DNA of 64,000 nucleotides from Desulforhopalus sp. (GTDB taxonomy: Bacteria; Desulfobacterota; Desulfobulbia; Desulfobulbales; Desulfocapsaceae). Below are positions 35,307-43,556 of the stretch, piece after piece. Both the position numbers and the translations under genes were made by a program. Every line of letters begins with the position of its first letter. Position 1 is the first letter of the stretch. A model generated the notes under the pieces. It was not told the origin of the DNA. It searched no databases and saw only the letters and a list, made by a program, of their open reading frames with translations. The DNA lies in NCBI GenBank assembly GCA_023231425.1, contig JALNVI010000001.1:25214-89213 (forward strand). The letters are read 5' to 3'.

Positions 35307-36313
35307 ACCAGCACGCTGGCGTTACTGGCTGCCCAGTCAGCAAAGGCGTCCAGCCCGGCGAGGGGCCGGCAGTGACGTACCGCCTCCCGTACCAGCAGGA
35401 CGGAAAACTCGGTGGGCAGTCGTGAGGCAAAAGTAAGCAGGCGTGCACCGTTCTCTTCACTGGCCGACCGGCCAACCATCTCACAAATCGCGTAAAGCAC
35501 TGCGGGATCCTCAGCGATAGAGACCCCTTCCGGATTATTGAGGATGTCTGCCACCTCGGGAAGATCCTGCCAGATGGCAATGAAGCCCTCCAGCTCTCCC
35601 GCCGCCCCGACACCTACAGTACCAACGAGAAGCTCTTTTAATATTTCTTCTCCTTCTTTGCCTTTCTGATATTTTTTATCTTTTGATGTCTTTATTATTT
35701 TAGAGGCAAACTCCCAGCTTCGCGGTGACGGGAAGGCCTTGCTGCTGCGTTCCGGCTCAAAGTCATGCAGAAGAGCCGGGCGAAAGCGGAGAAAAGAGAT
35801 AATCTCCGGGGCTATCTTTGCCCCGTCCGCCCACTGCAGCCACTCCTCAAGATCAACGGTGAAATCGATATGCACAAAACGATTCGCCAGCGCGGAAGGC
35901 ATGCGGTGAGTAACAGCGCGGTCGGTCTCGCGGTTTCCGGCGGCGATGATCGACCACCCGTCAGGCAGTTCATACTCACCGAGCCGTCGATCAAGAACCA
36001 GCTGGTAACAGGAGGCCTGCACCAGCGGTGGCGCAGCGTTGAGCTCATCAAGAAAAAGAATGCCCTTCCCTTCAGTGGGCAAAAAGGAGGGGATGCACCA
36101 CTCGGCGCGGCCATCCTCTGAAATCTTCGGCAGGCCACGCAGGTCTACCGGGTCAAGGAGAATGGCACGGATGTCGATAAGCGAGAGTCCCAGCTTCTCC
36201 GCCGTCTGCGCCACAACCTGGCTCTTGCCCACCCCCGGAGGTCCCCACAGGAACACCGGTTGGCGGATATCAAAAAGCTGCATCAGAGCAGCCCCTATTT
36301 GTTGTGCTTTCAT
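35303..36313 (-). CDS. MoxR-type AAA+ ATPase (DUF2201 partner)
   Basis: A 336 aa AAA+ ATPase. I place the start at 36313 (MKAQQIG), directly after GGAGGGTTAT; a further 27 open residues lack a ribosome binding site. Walker A is GPPGVGKS (24-31), Walker B ILFLDELNAAPP, sensor 1 AAGNRETD and Arg finger region MPSALANRFVHIDF. MoxR ATPases remodel vWA-domain partners, and the next gene provides one. A lysine-rich segment (SKDKKYQKGKEGEE) sits between the AAA core and the C-terminal lid. Confidence 0.92.
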   Translation of the reverse strand: MKAQQIGAALMQLFDIRQPVFLWGPPGVGKSQVVAQTAEKLGLSLIDIRAILLDPVDLRGLPKISEDGRAEWCIPSFLPTEGKGILFLDELNAAPPLVQASCYQLVLDRRLGEYELPDGWSIIAAGNRETDRAVTHRMPSALANRFVHIDFTVDLEEWLQWADGAKIAPEIISFLRFRPALLHDFEPERSSKAFPSPRSWEFASKIIKTSKDKKYQKGKEGEEILKELLVGTVGVGAAGELEGFIAIWQDLPEVADILNNPEGVSIAEDPAVLYAICEMVGRSASEENGARLLTFASRLPTEFSVLLVREAVRHCRPLAGLDAFADWAASNASVLV

Positions 36314-36338
36314 ATAACCCTCCCTGCATGCAGGATTT

Positions 36339-37337
36339 TCAATTTTGTTTGTAGTAGACAGGCACGCCGGGGCTGATCGCCTCCCGCGCGGCATAACGCC
36401 TGCTCTTTTCCCGGGTAAAACCCATTTTCGACAATAAACTCTGCAAACGGGGATTACGGGTAAGGGAAATGAAAGTTGTAAAACCGCGCGTCGTCATCTC
36501 TTCAATGAAAGCATTCACCGTATAAACACCAATACGCTGATTGCGGAAACGTGTGGAGATGGCCAGCGCGCCCAGTTCCACTGTCTGTTCATTGATATCC
36601 TTCTGTTCCACGCAGCCAACGATGATACCGTCAATAAGAGTGACAAAAAAATGATCGCGGTTGGCTGTAACATACCCCTTCGGCCGTGGTTTGAGATACC
36701 CTGACCTTTTATACATGTCGAGAATTCGCTCGACTATCTTCACCTCCACCGCCCCGTCCACGGCACGGAACACCTCGGTAAAGTTGTTGGCAATCATCGT
36801 GCCCGCCCCTTCAACGGAGAAGAGTTCCTCGCGAAGGGTTGCCTTCCCGGCGGGCACAATGTGAATCCGCTCACAGGCACCAGACTCAATCTTCTCACAG
36901 ATCTGGCTCAGTGCCCCCTGAAAGTTCACATTCTGTACCACATCGTTCACTTCAATGGGCAGGGAACTATAACGCTCCGTGGTGAGGGTGTTGATCCGTT
37001 CACCTTTCTGATCCAGCAGAGGACGCCGCTCAAGAAAGATCAGTTTGAACTTCACCCCGTCACTGTTGAGAACCGCCTCGTAAAAATCGACGTCGGAGGC
37101 AATGCGGACAAACTGCGTCCCCGTCAGATGCCGCGCCAGATCATCAACCAGCTTCTGATTAGAGGAACGGGGAGGCAGGTTGTGAAAAAAGGTGGTGGAG
37201 ATACCCTGACGTCCGAGAAACTTGAGGTCATCGATAATGGCAGGGAACTTATCACGCAGCACACTCTCACGGCAGGCGACAGCAAGGGGGTGAGCGAGAA
37301 GGTGTCGGGTGTACTCTTTAACGTAGAGATGGGTCAT
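36339..37337 (-). CDS. N-acetylglutamate synthase-like GNAT protein
   Basis: A 332 aa two-domain protein: residues 1-185 look like a shortened amino-acid-kinase domain as in ArgA/ArgB (RDKFPAIIDDLKFLGRQGIS, and near its end ERIHIVPAGKATLREELFSVEGAGTMI), and residues ~190-325 are a GNAT acetyltransferase domain (LGALAISTRFRNQRIG for acetyl-CoA). The domain order is that of classical N-acetylglutamate synthase, first step of arginine synthesis, but at 332 aa it is about 100 residues shorter than E. coli ArgA and the VIKFGGE start of the kinase fold is absent. The exact substrate is therefore an inference. Confidence 0.7.
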   Translation of the reverse strand: MTHLYVKEYTRHLLAHPLAVACRESVLRDKFPAIIDDLKFLGRQGISTTFFHNLPPRSSNQKLVDDLARHLTGTQFVRIASDVDFYEAVLNSDGVKFKLIFLERRPLLDQKGERINTLTTERYSSLPIEVNDVVQNVNFQGALSQICEKIESGACERIHIVPAGKATLREELFSVEGAGTMIANNFTEVFRAVDGAVEVKIVERILDMYKRSGYLKPRPKGYVTANRDHFFVTLIDGIIVGCVEQKDINEQTVELGALAISTRFRNQRIGVYTVNAFIEEMTTRGFTTFISLTRNPRLQSLLSKMGFTREKSRRYAAREAISPGVPVYYKQN

Positions 37338-37576
37338 GAAACGTATTCCATTTTTTCAGGAGGAAAGGAGGAAAAAAGATGCGGACAGCCTACCAGAGCA
37401 CTCTTCAAAGTGCATGGGAATTTACCCTCTTCCGCCCCTCCTGGTTCGGTTTAAACTTTTCCTTCCGGCAACCATTACAACCTTGTAATCCTCTTGAAAG
37501 GCTGCTGCAAGAAAGAGCTGGTAGAGTTGGCAGGTAGAAGAGAATTCGAGCTCTCAGCACACCCTGAAGAAAACAT

Positions 37577-37651
37577 CGAATAATCACTCATCTTCTTCGT
37601 TACAGTCAAAAACTTATCCTCGGAGGTAAACGCTATACTCCGATATTAATC
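37577..37651 (+). repeat. Inverted-end element, partial copy
   Basis: CATCGAATAATCACTCATCT, TTCTTCGTTACAGTCAAAAA, TTATCCTCGGAGGTAAACGC and CTCCGATATT match the left half of the element. The remainder of the 330 bp divergent gap (37338-37666) holds nothing else I can name; it must contain the promoters of the bat operon and of the GNAT gene. Confidence 0.6.
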
Positions 37652-37666
37652 AGAAGGAATCCCGAC

Positions 37667-38686
37667 ATGACAACAGAACTTCCTCAACAGAACAAGGGTT
37701 ATATTTCTATCCAGCAGATCACCGAGACAGTGAAGGCCGCTTCAGGCTGGGTTGCCCCCCTGCGCAACGAACTCTCCCGCACCATCATAGGGCAGGACAA
37801 TCTCATCGACAGTCTCCTCATCGGTCTGCTCTCTGGTGGACACATTCTGCTTGAAGGCCTGCCGGGGCTGGCCAAAACCCTTGCTGTGAAGAGCCTCAGT
37901 GAGGCTATTCGCACCGATTTCAGACGCATTCAGTTCACCCCGGACATGCTCCCGGCCGACATCATCGGCACCCAGATCTACAACCCGCAGGAGACCACCT
38001 TCGAGACCCGCCGGGGCCCGATTTTCGCCTCCCTCGTGCTCGCCGATGAAATCAACCGGGCCCCGGCCAAGGTCCAGTCTGCCCTGCTGGAGGCAATGCA
38101 GGAGAAACAGGTGACCATCGGCGAGGAGAGCTACCTCCTGCCAAAACTCTTTCTCGTACTGGCCACACAGAACCCCATTGAACAGGAGGGGACCTACCCG
38201 CTGCCGGAGGCACAGGTAGACCGTTTCATGCTCAAGGTAGTGGTCGGTTATCCGAGCAGAGCGGAGGAGCGGAAGATTCTCGATAACTACGAGTACAGCA
38301 GCAAGGAGAAAAAAATTGTCCCCGTGGCTTCACCGGAGGAGATCCTTAACGCCAGGCGGGTGGCGGACTCCATTTATATGGATGATAAAATCAAGGATTA
38401 TATCGTCAGCCTTGTTTATGCCACCCGCGATCCGGAGAGCTGTCACCTCAGTCTCTCCAATTATATTGAGACCGGTGCTTCACCCCGGGCCACTCTGAGC
38501 ATGAAATCAGTGGCCAAATGCGCAGCCTTCCTCGCCGGCCGCGGCTACGTCACGCCTGATGACGTCAAGTCTTCGGCGATGAATGTCATGCGCCACCGTA
38601 TCCGCATCAGCTACGAGGCAGAGGCGGAAGGTATTTCCAGCGAAGATATCATCCGTAAAATCGTCGATACCGTACCGGTTCCCTGA
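37667..38686 (+). CDS. MoxR-type AAA+ ATPase of the Bat operon
   Basis: A 339 aa AAA+ ATPase opening the Bat operon. Walker A is LEGLPGLAKT at about residues 62-71, Walker B SLVLADEINRAPAKVQSALL, sensor 1 LVLATQNPIEQEGTYPLPEA and the Arg finger/sensor 2 part QVDRFMLKV. Residues GASPRATLSM in the C-terminal lid are typical of the MoxR proper subfamily that accompanies DUF58 and BatA/B. It probably works on the vWA proteins encoded downstream. The ATG follows AGAAGGAATCCCGAC. Confidence 0.95.
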   Translation: MTTELPQQNKGYISIQQITETVKAASGWVAPLRNELSRTIIGQDNLIDSLLIGLLSGGHILLEGLPGLAKTLAVKSLSEAIRTDFRRIQFTPDMLPADIIGTQIYNPQETTFETRRGPIFASLVLADEINRAPAKVQSALLEAMQEKQVTIGEESYLLPKLFLVLATQNPIEQEGTYPLPEAQVDRFMLKVVVGYPSRAEERKILDNYEYSSKEKKIVPVASPEEILNARRVADSIYMDDKIKDYIVSLVYATRDPESCHLSLSNYIETGASPRATLSMKSVAKCAAFLAGRGYVTPDDVKSSAMNVMRHRIRISYEAEAEGISSEDIIRKIVDTVPVP

Positions 38687-38693
38687 GTCGACC

Positions 38694-39620
38694 ATGAAGA
38701 GAAGCCCCATGGAAAACGAACTTACCCGCGAGATGCTCAACAAGGTGCGCCGGATTGAGGTGCACACCAGCCGCCTGGTCACCGACAGCCTTGCGGGGAG
38801 CTACCACTCCGTCTTCAAGGGACGGGGAATGAACTTCGAGGAGGTTCGGGAATATGTGCCCGGCGACGACATCCGGACCATTGACTGGAACGTTACCGCC
38901 CGCAGCGGTATCCCTCATATCAAAAAATTCACTGAGGAGCGGGAGCTTACCATCATGCTGCTCATCGACATCAGCGGCTCCGGCGAATTCGGCTCCACCA
39001 ACTGCTCGAAGCGCGAACTCATGGCCGAACTCGGCTCGGTACTGGCCTTCTCCGCCGTACGCAATAACGACAAGGTGGGACTGATTCTTTTTACCGGGGA
39101 GGTAGAACTCTACATCGCCCCTCAGAAGGGCCGCCGCCATATTTTGCGCATTATCCGAGAAATACTCTATTTCAAGCCGCAGGGAAGACAGACCGACATT
39201 AACAAGGCTCTGGAGTTTATGGCCGGAGTGCGTAAACGGCGCAGTGTCGTCTTCCTCATCTCCGATTTCTGCCTGCCGGGCAATTTCAAGCAGGAACTGC
39301 ACGCCATGCGCGCCACCCTGCAGGCCACCGCCCGCCACCACGACCTTATAACCCTCAAGGTGAGTGATCCGAGGGAATACCATCTGCCGGACATCGGCCG
39401 GCTAACCCTTGAAGACGCTGAAAGCGGCGAGCAGGTGGAACTCAATACCTCCAGCAGCACGGTGCGGGAAGAGTTTACCCGCCAGGCCGAAGGACGACGC
39501 GACATCCTTTTACGGACCATCCGCGGAACCGGTATCGATCTGCTCGACCTTGCAACCGACCGCAGCTACCTGCCAGAGCTGATGCACTTCTTCAGCAACC
39601 GACAGAGGAGGAGCGCATGA
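38694..39620 (+). CDS. DUF58 domain protein (vWA-like) of the Bat operon
   Basis: A 308 aa cytoplasmic protein. The DUF58 signature lies at GRGMNFEEVREYVPGDDIRT followed by IDWNVTARSG, and a MIDAS-like IDISGSGEF starts at Asp92. DUF58 proteins sit between MoxR and BatA in this operon type; their role is not established. I begin at ATG 38694, with ATG 38709 as an alternative; neither has a strong ribosome binding site. The frame stays open upstream into moxR, which is a shadow. It overlaps the next gene by four bases. Confidence 0.9.
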   Translation: MKRSPMENELTREMLNKVRRIEVHTSRLVTDSLAGSYHSVFKGRGMNFEEVREYVPGDDIRTIDWNVTARSGIPHIKKFTEERELTIMLLIDISGSGEFGSTNCSKRELMAELGSVLAFSAVRNNDKVGLILFTGEVELYIAPQKGRRHILRIIREILYFKPQGRQTDINKALEFMAGVRKRRSVVFLISDFCLPGNFKQELHAMRATLQATARHHDLITLKVSDPREYHLPDIGRLTLEDAESGEQVELNTSSSTVREEFTRQAEGRRDILLRTIRGTGIDLLDLATDRSYLPELMHFFSNRQRRSA

Positions 39621-40129
39621 ACCAGCCCGCTCCCCTGCCCCACGACATCCACGGACCGATAGTCATCCCCGACACTCTCTTTTCCTCGCTGGAGATAATC
39701 GTCATCGTCCTCTGCGCCGCCGCAACCATTGCCGCCCTGTTTTACCTTTACCGCCGCCTGCACCGTCACAAAGCAGCAACCCTGCAGGAAGAGTATCTCC
39801 GCCGATTTGAAGCTCTCCGTCCACTGCGCAAAGGGAGTAACATTCGCTGGGTCGAAGAGGCAAACAACCTGCTGCGCAGTTATATTGAACGCCGGTTCTC
39901 TCTTCACACCACCCGCCAGACCACCGGTGAGTTTTTGCGCAGCCCTGAGCTGGAAACCCTCTCGCCTCTGCAGGATGTTCAAACTGAGTTGCGCCGCTGT
40001 CTCGAACAGGCCGACCTCGCCAAATTTGCCCGCTATCAACCGAAAGAGGAAGAGCTGGACGAGATGGAGAAGGCCATCCGCATCCTCATAAAACACTCCC
40101 GGCCGGAAGAGAAAGGAGGTCAGCAATGA
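39617..40129 (+). CDS. DUF4381-like membrane protein of the Bat operon
   Basis: A 170 aa protein with one membrane helix (residues ~24-46, SSLEIIVIVLCAAATIAALF), then a cytoplasmic helical part containing NNLLRSYIERRFSLHTTRQT and AKFARYQPKEEELDEM. This matches the DUF4381 family found between DUF58 and BatA genes. It overlaps both neighbours by four bases. No enzymatic motif is seen. Confidence 0.8.
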   Translation: MNQPAPLPHDIHGPIVIPDTLFSSLEIIVIVLCAAATIAALFYLYRRLHRHKAATLQEEYLRRFEALRPLRKGSNIRWVEEANNLLRSYIERRFSLHTTRQTTGEFLRSPELETLSPLQDVQTELRRCLEQADLAKFARYQPKEEELDEMEKAIRILIKHSRPEEKGGQQ

Positions 40130-41133
40130 GTGAATTCTTCACGGATTTCCGCTTTCTTCATGCCACTTTTCTCTGGCTTCTGCTGTTGCTTTTGCCCCTC
40201 GCACTTTTTTACGCCAGACGTGGTCCGGCCCCGGCACTGCTCTTCTCTTCCATATCACTCGTCCGCTCCCTCGGGACACCGAGAAAGGCGAGTGCGGGGA
40301 GTATAACCTTCCTCCTGCGCATGCTCAGCCTCGCCCTGCTCATTGTTGCCCTCGCCCGTCCGCAGTACGGCAACTCGACTACTGAGGTGGAAGCGAGCGG
40401 CATCGACATAATGCTGGCGGTAGATGTCTCCGGTTCCATGGAGGCCATGGACTTCCATCTTGACGACAAGGCGGTAAACCGTCTCGCCGTAGTGAAAAAG
40501 GTAGTACAGAATTTTATAGATGAACGCCCTAACGACCGCATCGGCCTTATCGCCTTCGGTGCCCAGCCCTTCCTCGTCAGCCCGCTTACCCTTGATCACG
40601 ACTGGCTGCTGAAACGAATGGATGCCCTCGAAATCGGCATGGCCGGTGACGGCACGGCCATCGGTTCCGCCATCGGCACCGGAGTCAACCGGCTGCGTGA
40701 ACAGAAAGCCAAATCCCGCATCCTTATACTTCTCACCGACGGCATGAGCAACAGTGGCAGTATCTCGCCGCTCACCGCCGCCGAGGCAGCAGAAGCCCTT
40801 GGAATCAAAGTCTATACCATTGGTGCTGGCACCCGCGGCGAAGCACCCATCCCAATGAGAGACGCCTTTGGACGGGTTGAACTGACCTGGATGAAGGTGG
40901 ATATCGACGAAAATACACTGAAGCAGGTAGCAAAACTGACCGGAGCCTCCTATTTCCGCGCCACCAATACTGCCTCCCTGGAGAATATCTACGGGGAGAT
41001 AAACAAGATGGAGACCACCACCCGCAAGATCAAAAAATTTGAAAACTACCGCGAACTTTTCCCCTGGGTTTTGGTGCTCTTTTTTCTTGCTTTCACGGCA
41101 GAAACATATCTCAGCCGACGCAGAGTCCCCTGA
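40126..41133 (+). CDS. batA: BatA-like vWA membrane protein
   Basis: A 335 aa inner-membrane protein: two N-terminal membrane segments (FLWLLLLLLPLALFYA; ITFLLRMLSLALLIVALARPQ), a vWA domain with MIDAS Asp100 (AVDVSGSM), GDGTAIGSAIGTG (MIDAS Thr) and ILLTDGMSN, and a C-terminal membrane helix (FPWVLVLFFLAFTAETYL). This is the BatA order. In Bacteroides the Bat proteins were tied to aerotolerance; their exact function is not settled. An inverted-end element separates it from the next operon gene. Confidence 0.9.
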   Translation: MSEFFTDFRFLHATFLWLLLLLLPLALFYARRGPAPALLFSSISLVRSLGTPRKASAGSITFLLRMLSLALLIVALARPQYGNSTTEVEASGIDIMLAVDVSGSMEAMDFHLDDKAVNRLAVVKKVVQNFIDERPNDRIGLIAFGAQPFLVSPLTLDHDWLLKRMDALEIGMAGDGTAIGSAIGTGVNRLREQKAKSRILILLTDGMSNSGSISPLTAAEAAEALGIKVYTIGAGTRGEAPIPMRDAFGRVELTWMKVDIDENTLKQVAKLTGASYFRATNTASLENIYGEINKMETTTRKIKKFENYRELFPWVLVLFFLAFTAETYLSRRRVP

Positions 41134-41148
41134 GTATAAACTGAATGA

Positions 41149-41387
41149 CACCTTTAAAAACCTTGTGTTTCACTCATATTCGAGAGACAGAAGAAAATTT
41201 ACCGCAGGCATATTAAAACTTTAGAAATTATTCTCGTGTTTTTTGAAAAGAATTTCGTGAAGGGACGTATACCGGATTACCGTTCATCACCGGTATTATT
41301 GATATCGGAGTCCAGCGCTTACCTCCGAAGATAAATTTTTGACTGTACCGAAGAAGAGAAGCAAAACACTGCTTATTCGATGCTCCC
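41149..41387 (-). repeat. Inverted-end element with extra internal DNA, inside the bat operon
   Basis: Reverse orientation: CCTTGTGTTTCACTCATATT at the left, GATATCGGAGTCCAGCGCTT, ACCTCCGAAGATAAATTTTT, GACTGTACCGAAGAAGAGAA and TTATTCGATGCTCCC at the right. About 60 bp more than the 180 bp form, including a CCGGATTACCGTTCATCACC stretch that can fold (CCGGTATT). It fills the gap between batA and batB/C. Confidence 0.6.
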
Positions 41388-41405
41388 TGAATACAGAAAC
41401 TGACC

Positions 41406-43514
41406 ATGAACATACAATTCGCCCATCCCGTGTGGCTGGCAGTCGGCCTGGCCGCCAGCCTGTTTCTCGCCGAGGCCCTCTACCTCGCAGAGAAGCGCCG
41501 TCGCAGCGCCATGCAGAAGTTTGCATCACCGGAGCTCGCCGCCCATCTCACCCGCAACATTTCCCGACGCAGGCGGCTGTGGAAAAGCCTTCTCCTCGTT
41601 CTCACCCTTTTCCTCTGCTTCACAGCCCTCGCTCGACCGCAGTACGGTTACCACTGGGAAGAGGTAAAACGACGCGGCATCGACCTCCTCTTTGCCCTCG
41701 ACACCTCGCGTTCCATGCAGGCCGAGGACATCAAACCAAACCGTCTTGCGCGAGCGAAAATGGGAATATATGACTTTGTCAACAAACTCCAGGGAGACCG
41801 GATCGGTCTGCTGCCCTTTGCCGGCAGCTCTTACCTGATGTGCCCGCTCACTCTGGATTACAACGCCTTCAACCAGAGCCTTGAGAGCATTGACACGAAG
41901 ATCATTCCCCGGGGCGGAACCAGCCTCAGCGAAGTTATACACTCTGCGACAGAGATCCTTGGTCAAAAGTCCAGTCACAAAATCCTCATCCTTCTCACCG
42001 ACGGTGAAAACCTCGAAGGAGATGCCATTGCCGCAGCTGAACAGGCAGCGAAGGCAGGAGTAACCATCTATACCGTTGGCGTCGGCACCCGCAGCGGCGA
42101 ACTGATCCCGCTGGCCAATGGAAAGGGGGTCGTCAGGGACGCCTCCGGCAACCCGGTACGTTCACAGCTCGACGCGAAAACCCTTATTAAAATCGCTGGG
42201 ACCACCGGCGGCAGCTATGCCCCGCTCGGTAAAGCCGGTGAGGGACTGGAGACGATCTACAAAAACAAACTCTCCCTCGTACCAAAAGAAGAGCTCTCCG
42301 GTCGTCGTCACAAGGTCTTGAAGGAGCAGTTTCAGTGGCCGCTTGCCGGGGCACTTCTCCTGTTGCTCGTTGAGTTTTTCATTAACGACCGCCGCCGCGA
42401 GAAGGCAGTGATGGCCAGCAGCATTGCTGGACTGGCAAAACGTCACAGGGCCAGTGCCGGAGCTTTAGTGCTGGCCATTTTGCTGGCACTTCCGGTTTCA
42501 TCAAGAGCCTCCGAAGCCGATATTGCCTATAATAATGGGGACTACAGCACCGCCGCCGAACTCTACGCAAAGCAGCTTGAAAAACAGCCTGAAGACGCAC
42601 GGGTGCAGTTCAACCTCGGGGTTGCATGCTGTAAAAACAAACAGTATGACGAAGCCATCGACGCCTTCAGCAAAACCCTGAAAAGTGATGACCTCTCTCT
42701 ACAGCAAAAGGCCTATTTTAACCGGGGGAACGCCTTCTACAGTAAAGGGTCGAAACTCGTGCAGAATAATCCCGATAAGGCGATAAACGAGTGGCAGCAG
42801 GCCGTAGATTCGTTCCAGGCAGCGGTGAATCTCACCCCGCAGGACAGAGCTGCGCTGGAGAATTTGCAAGACGTACAGAAAGAACTCAAAAAGCTGAAAA
42901 AACAGCAGGAAAAACGGAAGCAGGATCAACAGCAGAAAAAACAGGATAAAAACGAAAAGGAAAACAATCCGCAGCAGCAACAACAGAATTCTACTGGCAG
43001 CAGCACCCCAAAGGAATCAGGCGGTGAACAACAGAATAACGTAAAATCAGAAAGTAACGATAAGACATTAAAAGACCAAAAAGGGTCAGAAGACCAGAAA
43101 AGTCAAAAAGATAATAAAGGCAAAATGAAGGTCAGCCAGCCCGATACATCTCAGTCTCAATCGCAAAAGTCACCGGATACCGAAGACATTCAGCAAGAAC
43201 AAAAGGCACAGCAAATGCAATCGGGCGAGAAAAGCAGCCCGCAGCCTGCAGGCAGCGGAGATCTCACCAGAACCGGAGAAAACCAGAAAAGTGCCGGATC
43301 CGCAGCCTCCCCCTCCGGCGGCCAGTCCGCTGCTCTTGCCGCCGCACAGCAGGCACAGGCTGCTTCCGCTGAGACAAAAAAGCGCCACGCGGCAGGGAAG
43401 ATGACCAGCAATGAGGCACTGCGCATGCTCAAAACCATGACGGGAGATTCCGACTCACTGCGCTTTATCCCAGAACCTCCCACCGATGAAACTGAAACCC
43501 AAAAGGACTGGTAA
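41406..43514 (+). CDS. batB: BatB/BatC fusion: vWA domain plus TPR domain and low-complexity tail
   Basis: A 702 aa protein. Residues 1-330 are BatB-like: two membrane helices (LAVGLAASLFLAEALYL; LWKSLLLVLTLFLCFTALARPQ), a vWA domain with MIDAS Asp99 (LDTSRSM), GGTSLSEVIHS and LLTDGEN, and a third helix (WPLAGALLLLLVEFFI). A further signal-like helix (AGALVLAILLALPVSSRASE) leads into a periplasmic TPR region (residues ~370-490, the BatC part) and then ~170 residues very rich in Gln, Lys, Ser and Glu, with a short conserved end (HAAGKMTSNEALRMLKTM). BatB and BatC are separate genes in many operons. Confidence 0.9.
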   Translation: MNIQFAHPVWLAVGLAASLFLAEALYLAEKRRRSAMQKFASPELAAHLTRNISRRRRLWKSLLLVLTLFLCFTALARPQYGYHWEEVKRRGIDLLFALDTSRSMQAEDIKPNRLARAKMGIYDFVNKLQGDRIGLLPFAGSSYLMCPLTLDYNAFNQSLESIDTKIIPRGGTSLSEVIHSATEILGQKSSHKILILLTDGENLEGDAIAAAEQAAKAGVTIYTVGVGTRSGELIPLANGKGVVRDASGNPVRSQLDAKTLIKIAGTTGGSYAPLGKAGEGLETIYKNKLSLVPKEELSGRRHKVLKEQFQWPLAGALLLLLVEFFINDRRREKAVMASSIAGLAKRHRASAGALVLAILLALPVSSRASEADIAYNNGDYSTAAELYAKQLEKQPEDARVQFNLGVACCKNKQYDEAIDAFSKTLKSDDLSLQQKAYFNRGNAFYSKGSKLVQNNPDKAINEWQQAVDSFQAAVNLTPQDRAALENLQDVQKELKKLKKQQEKRKQDQQQKKQDKNEKENNPQQQQQNSTGSSTPKESGGEQQNNVKSESNDKTLKDQKGSEDQKSQKDNKGKMKVSQPDTSQSQSQKSPDTEDIQQEQKAQQMQSGEKSSPQPAGSGDLTRTGENQKSAGSAASPSGGQSAALAAAQQAQAASAETKKRHAAGKMTSNEALRMLKTMTGDSDSLRFIPEPPTDETETQKDW

Positions 43515-43556
43515 CCACAAAGCCCCCCTAAACCGTTTTAGATTGAAGAGAGAACC

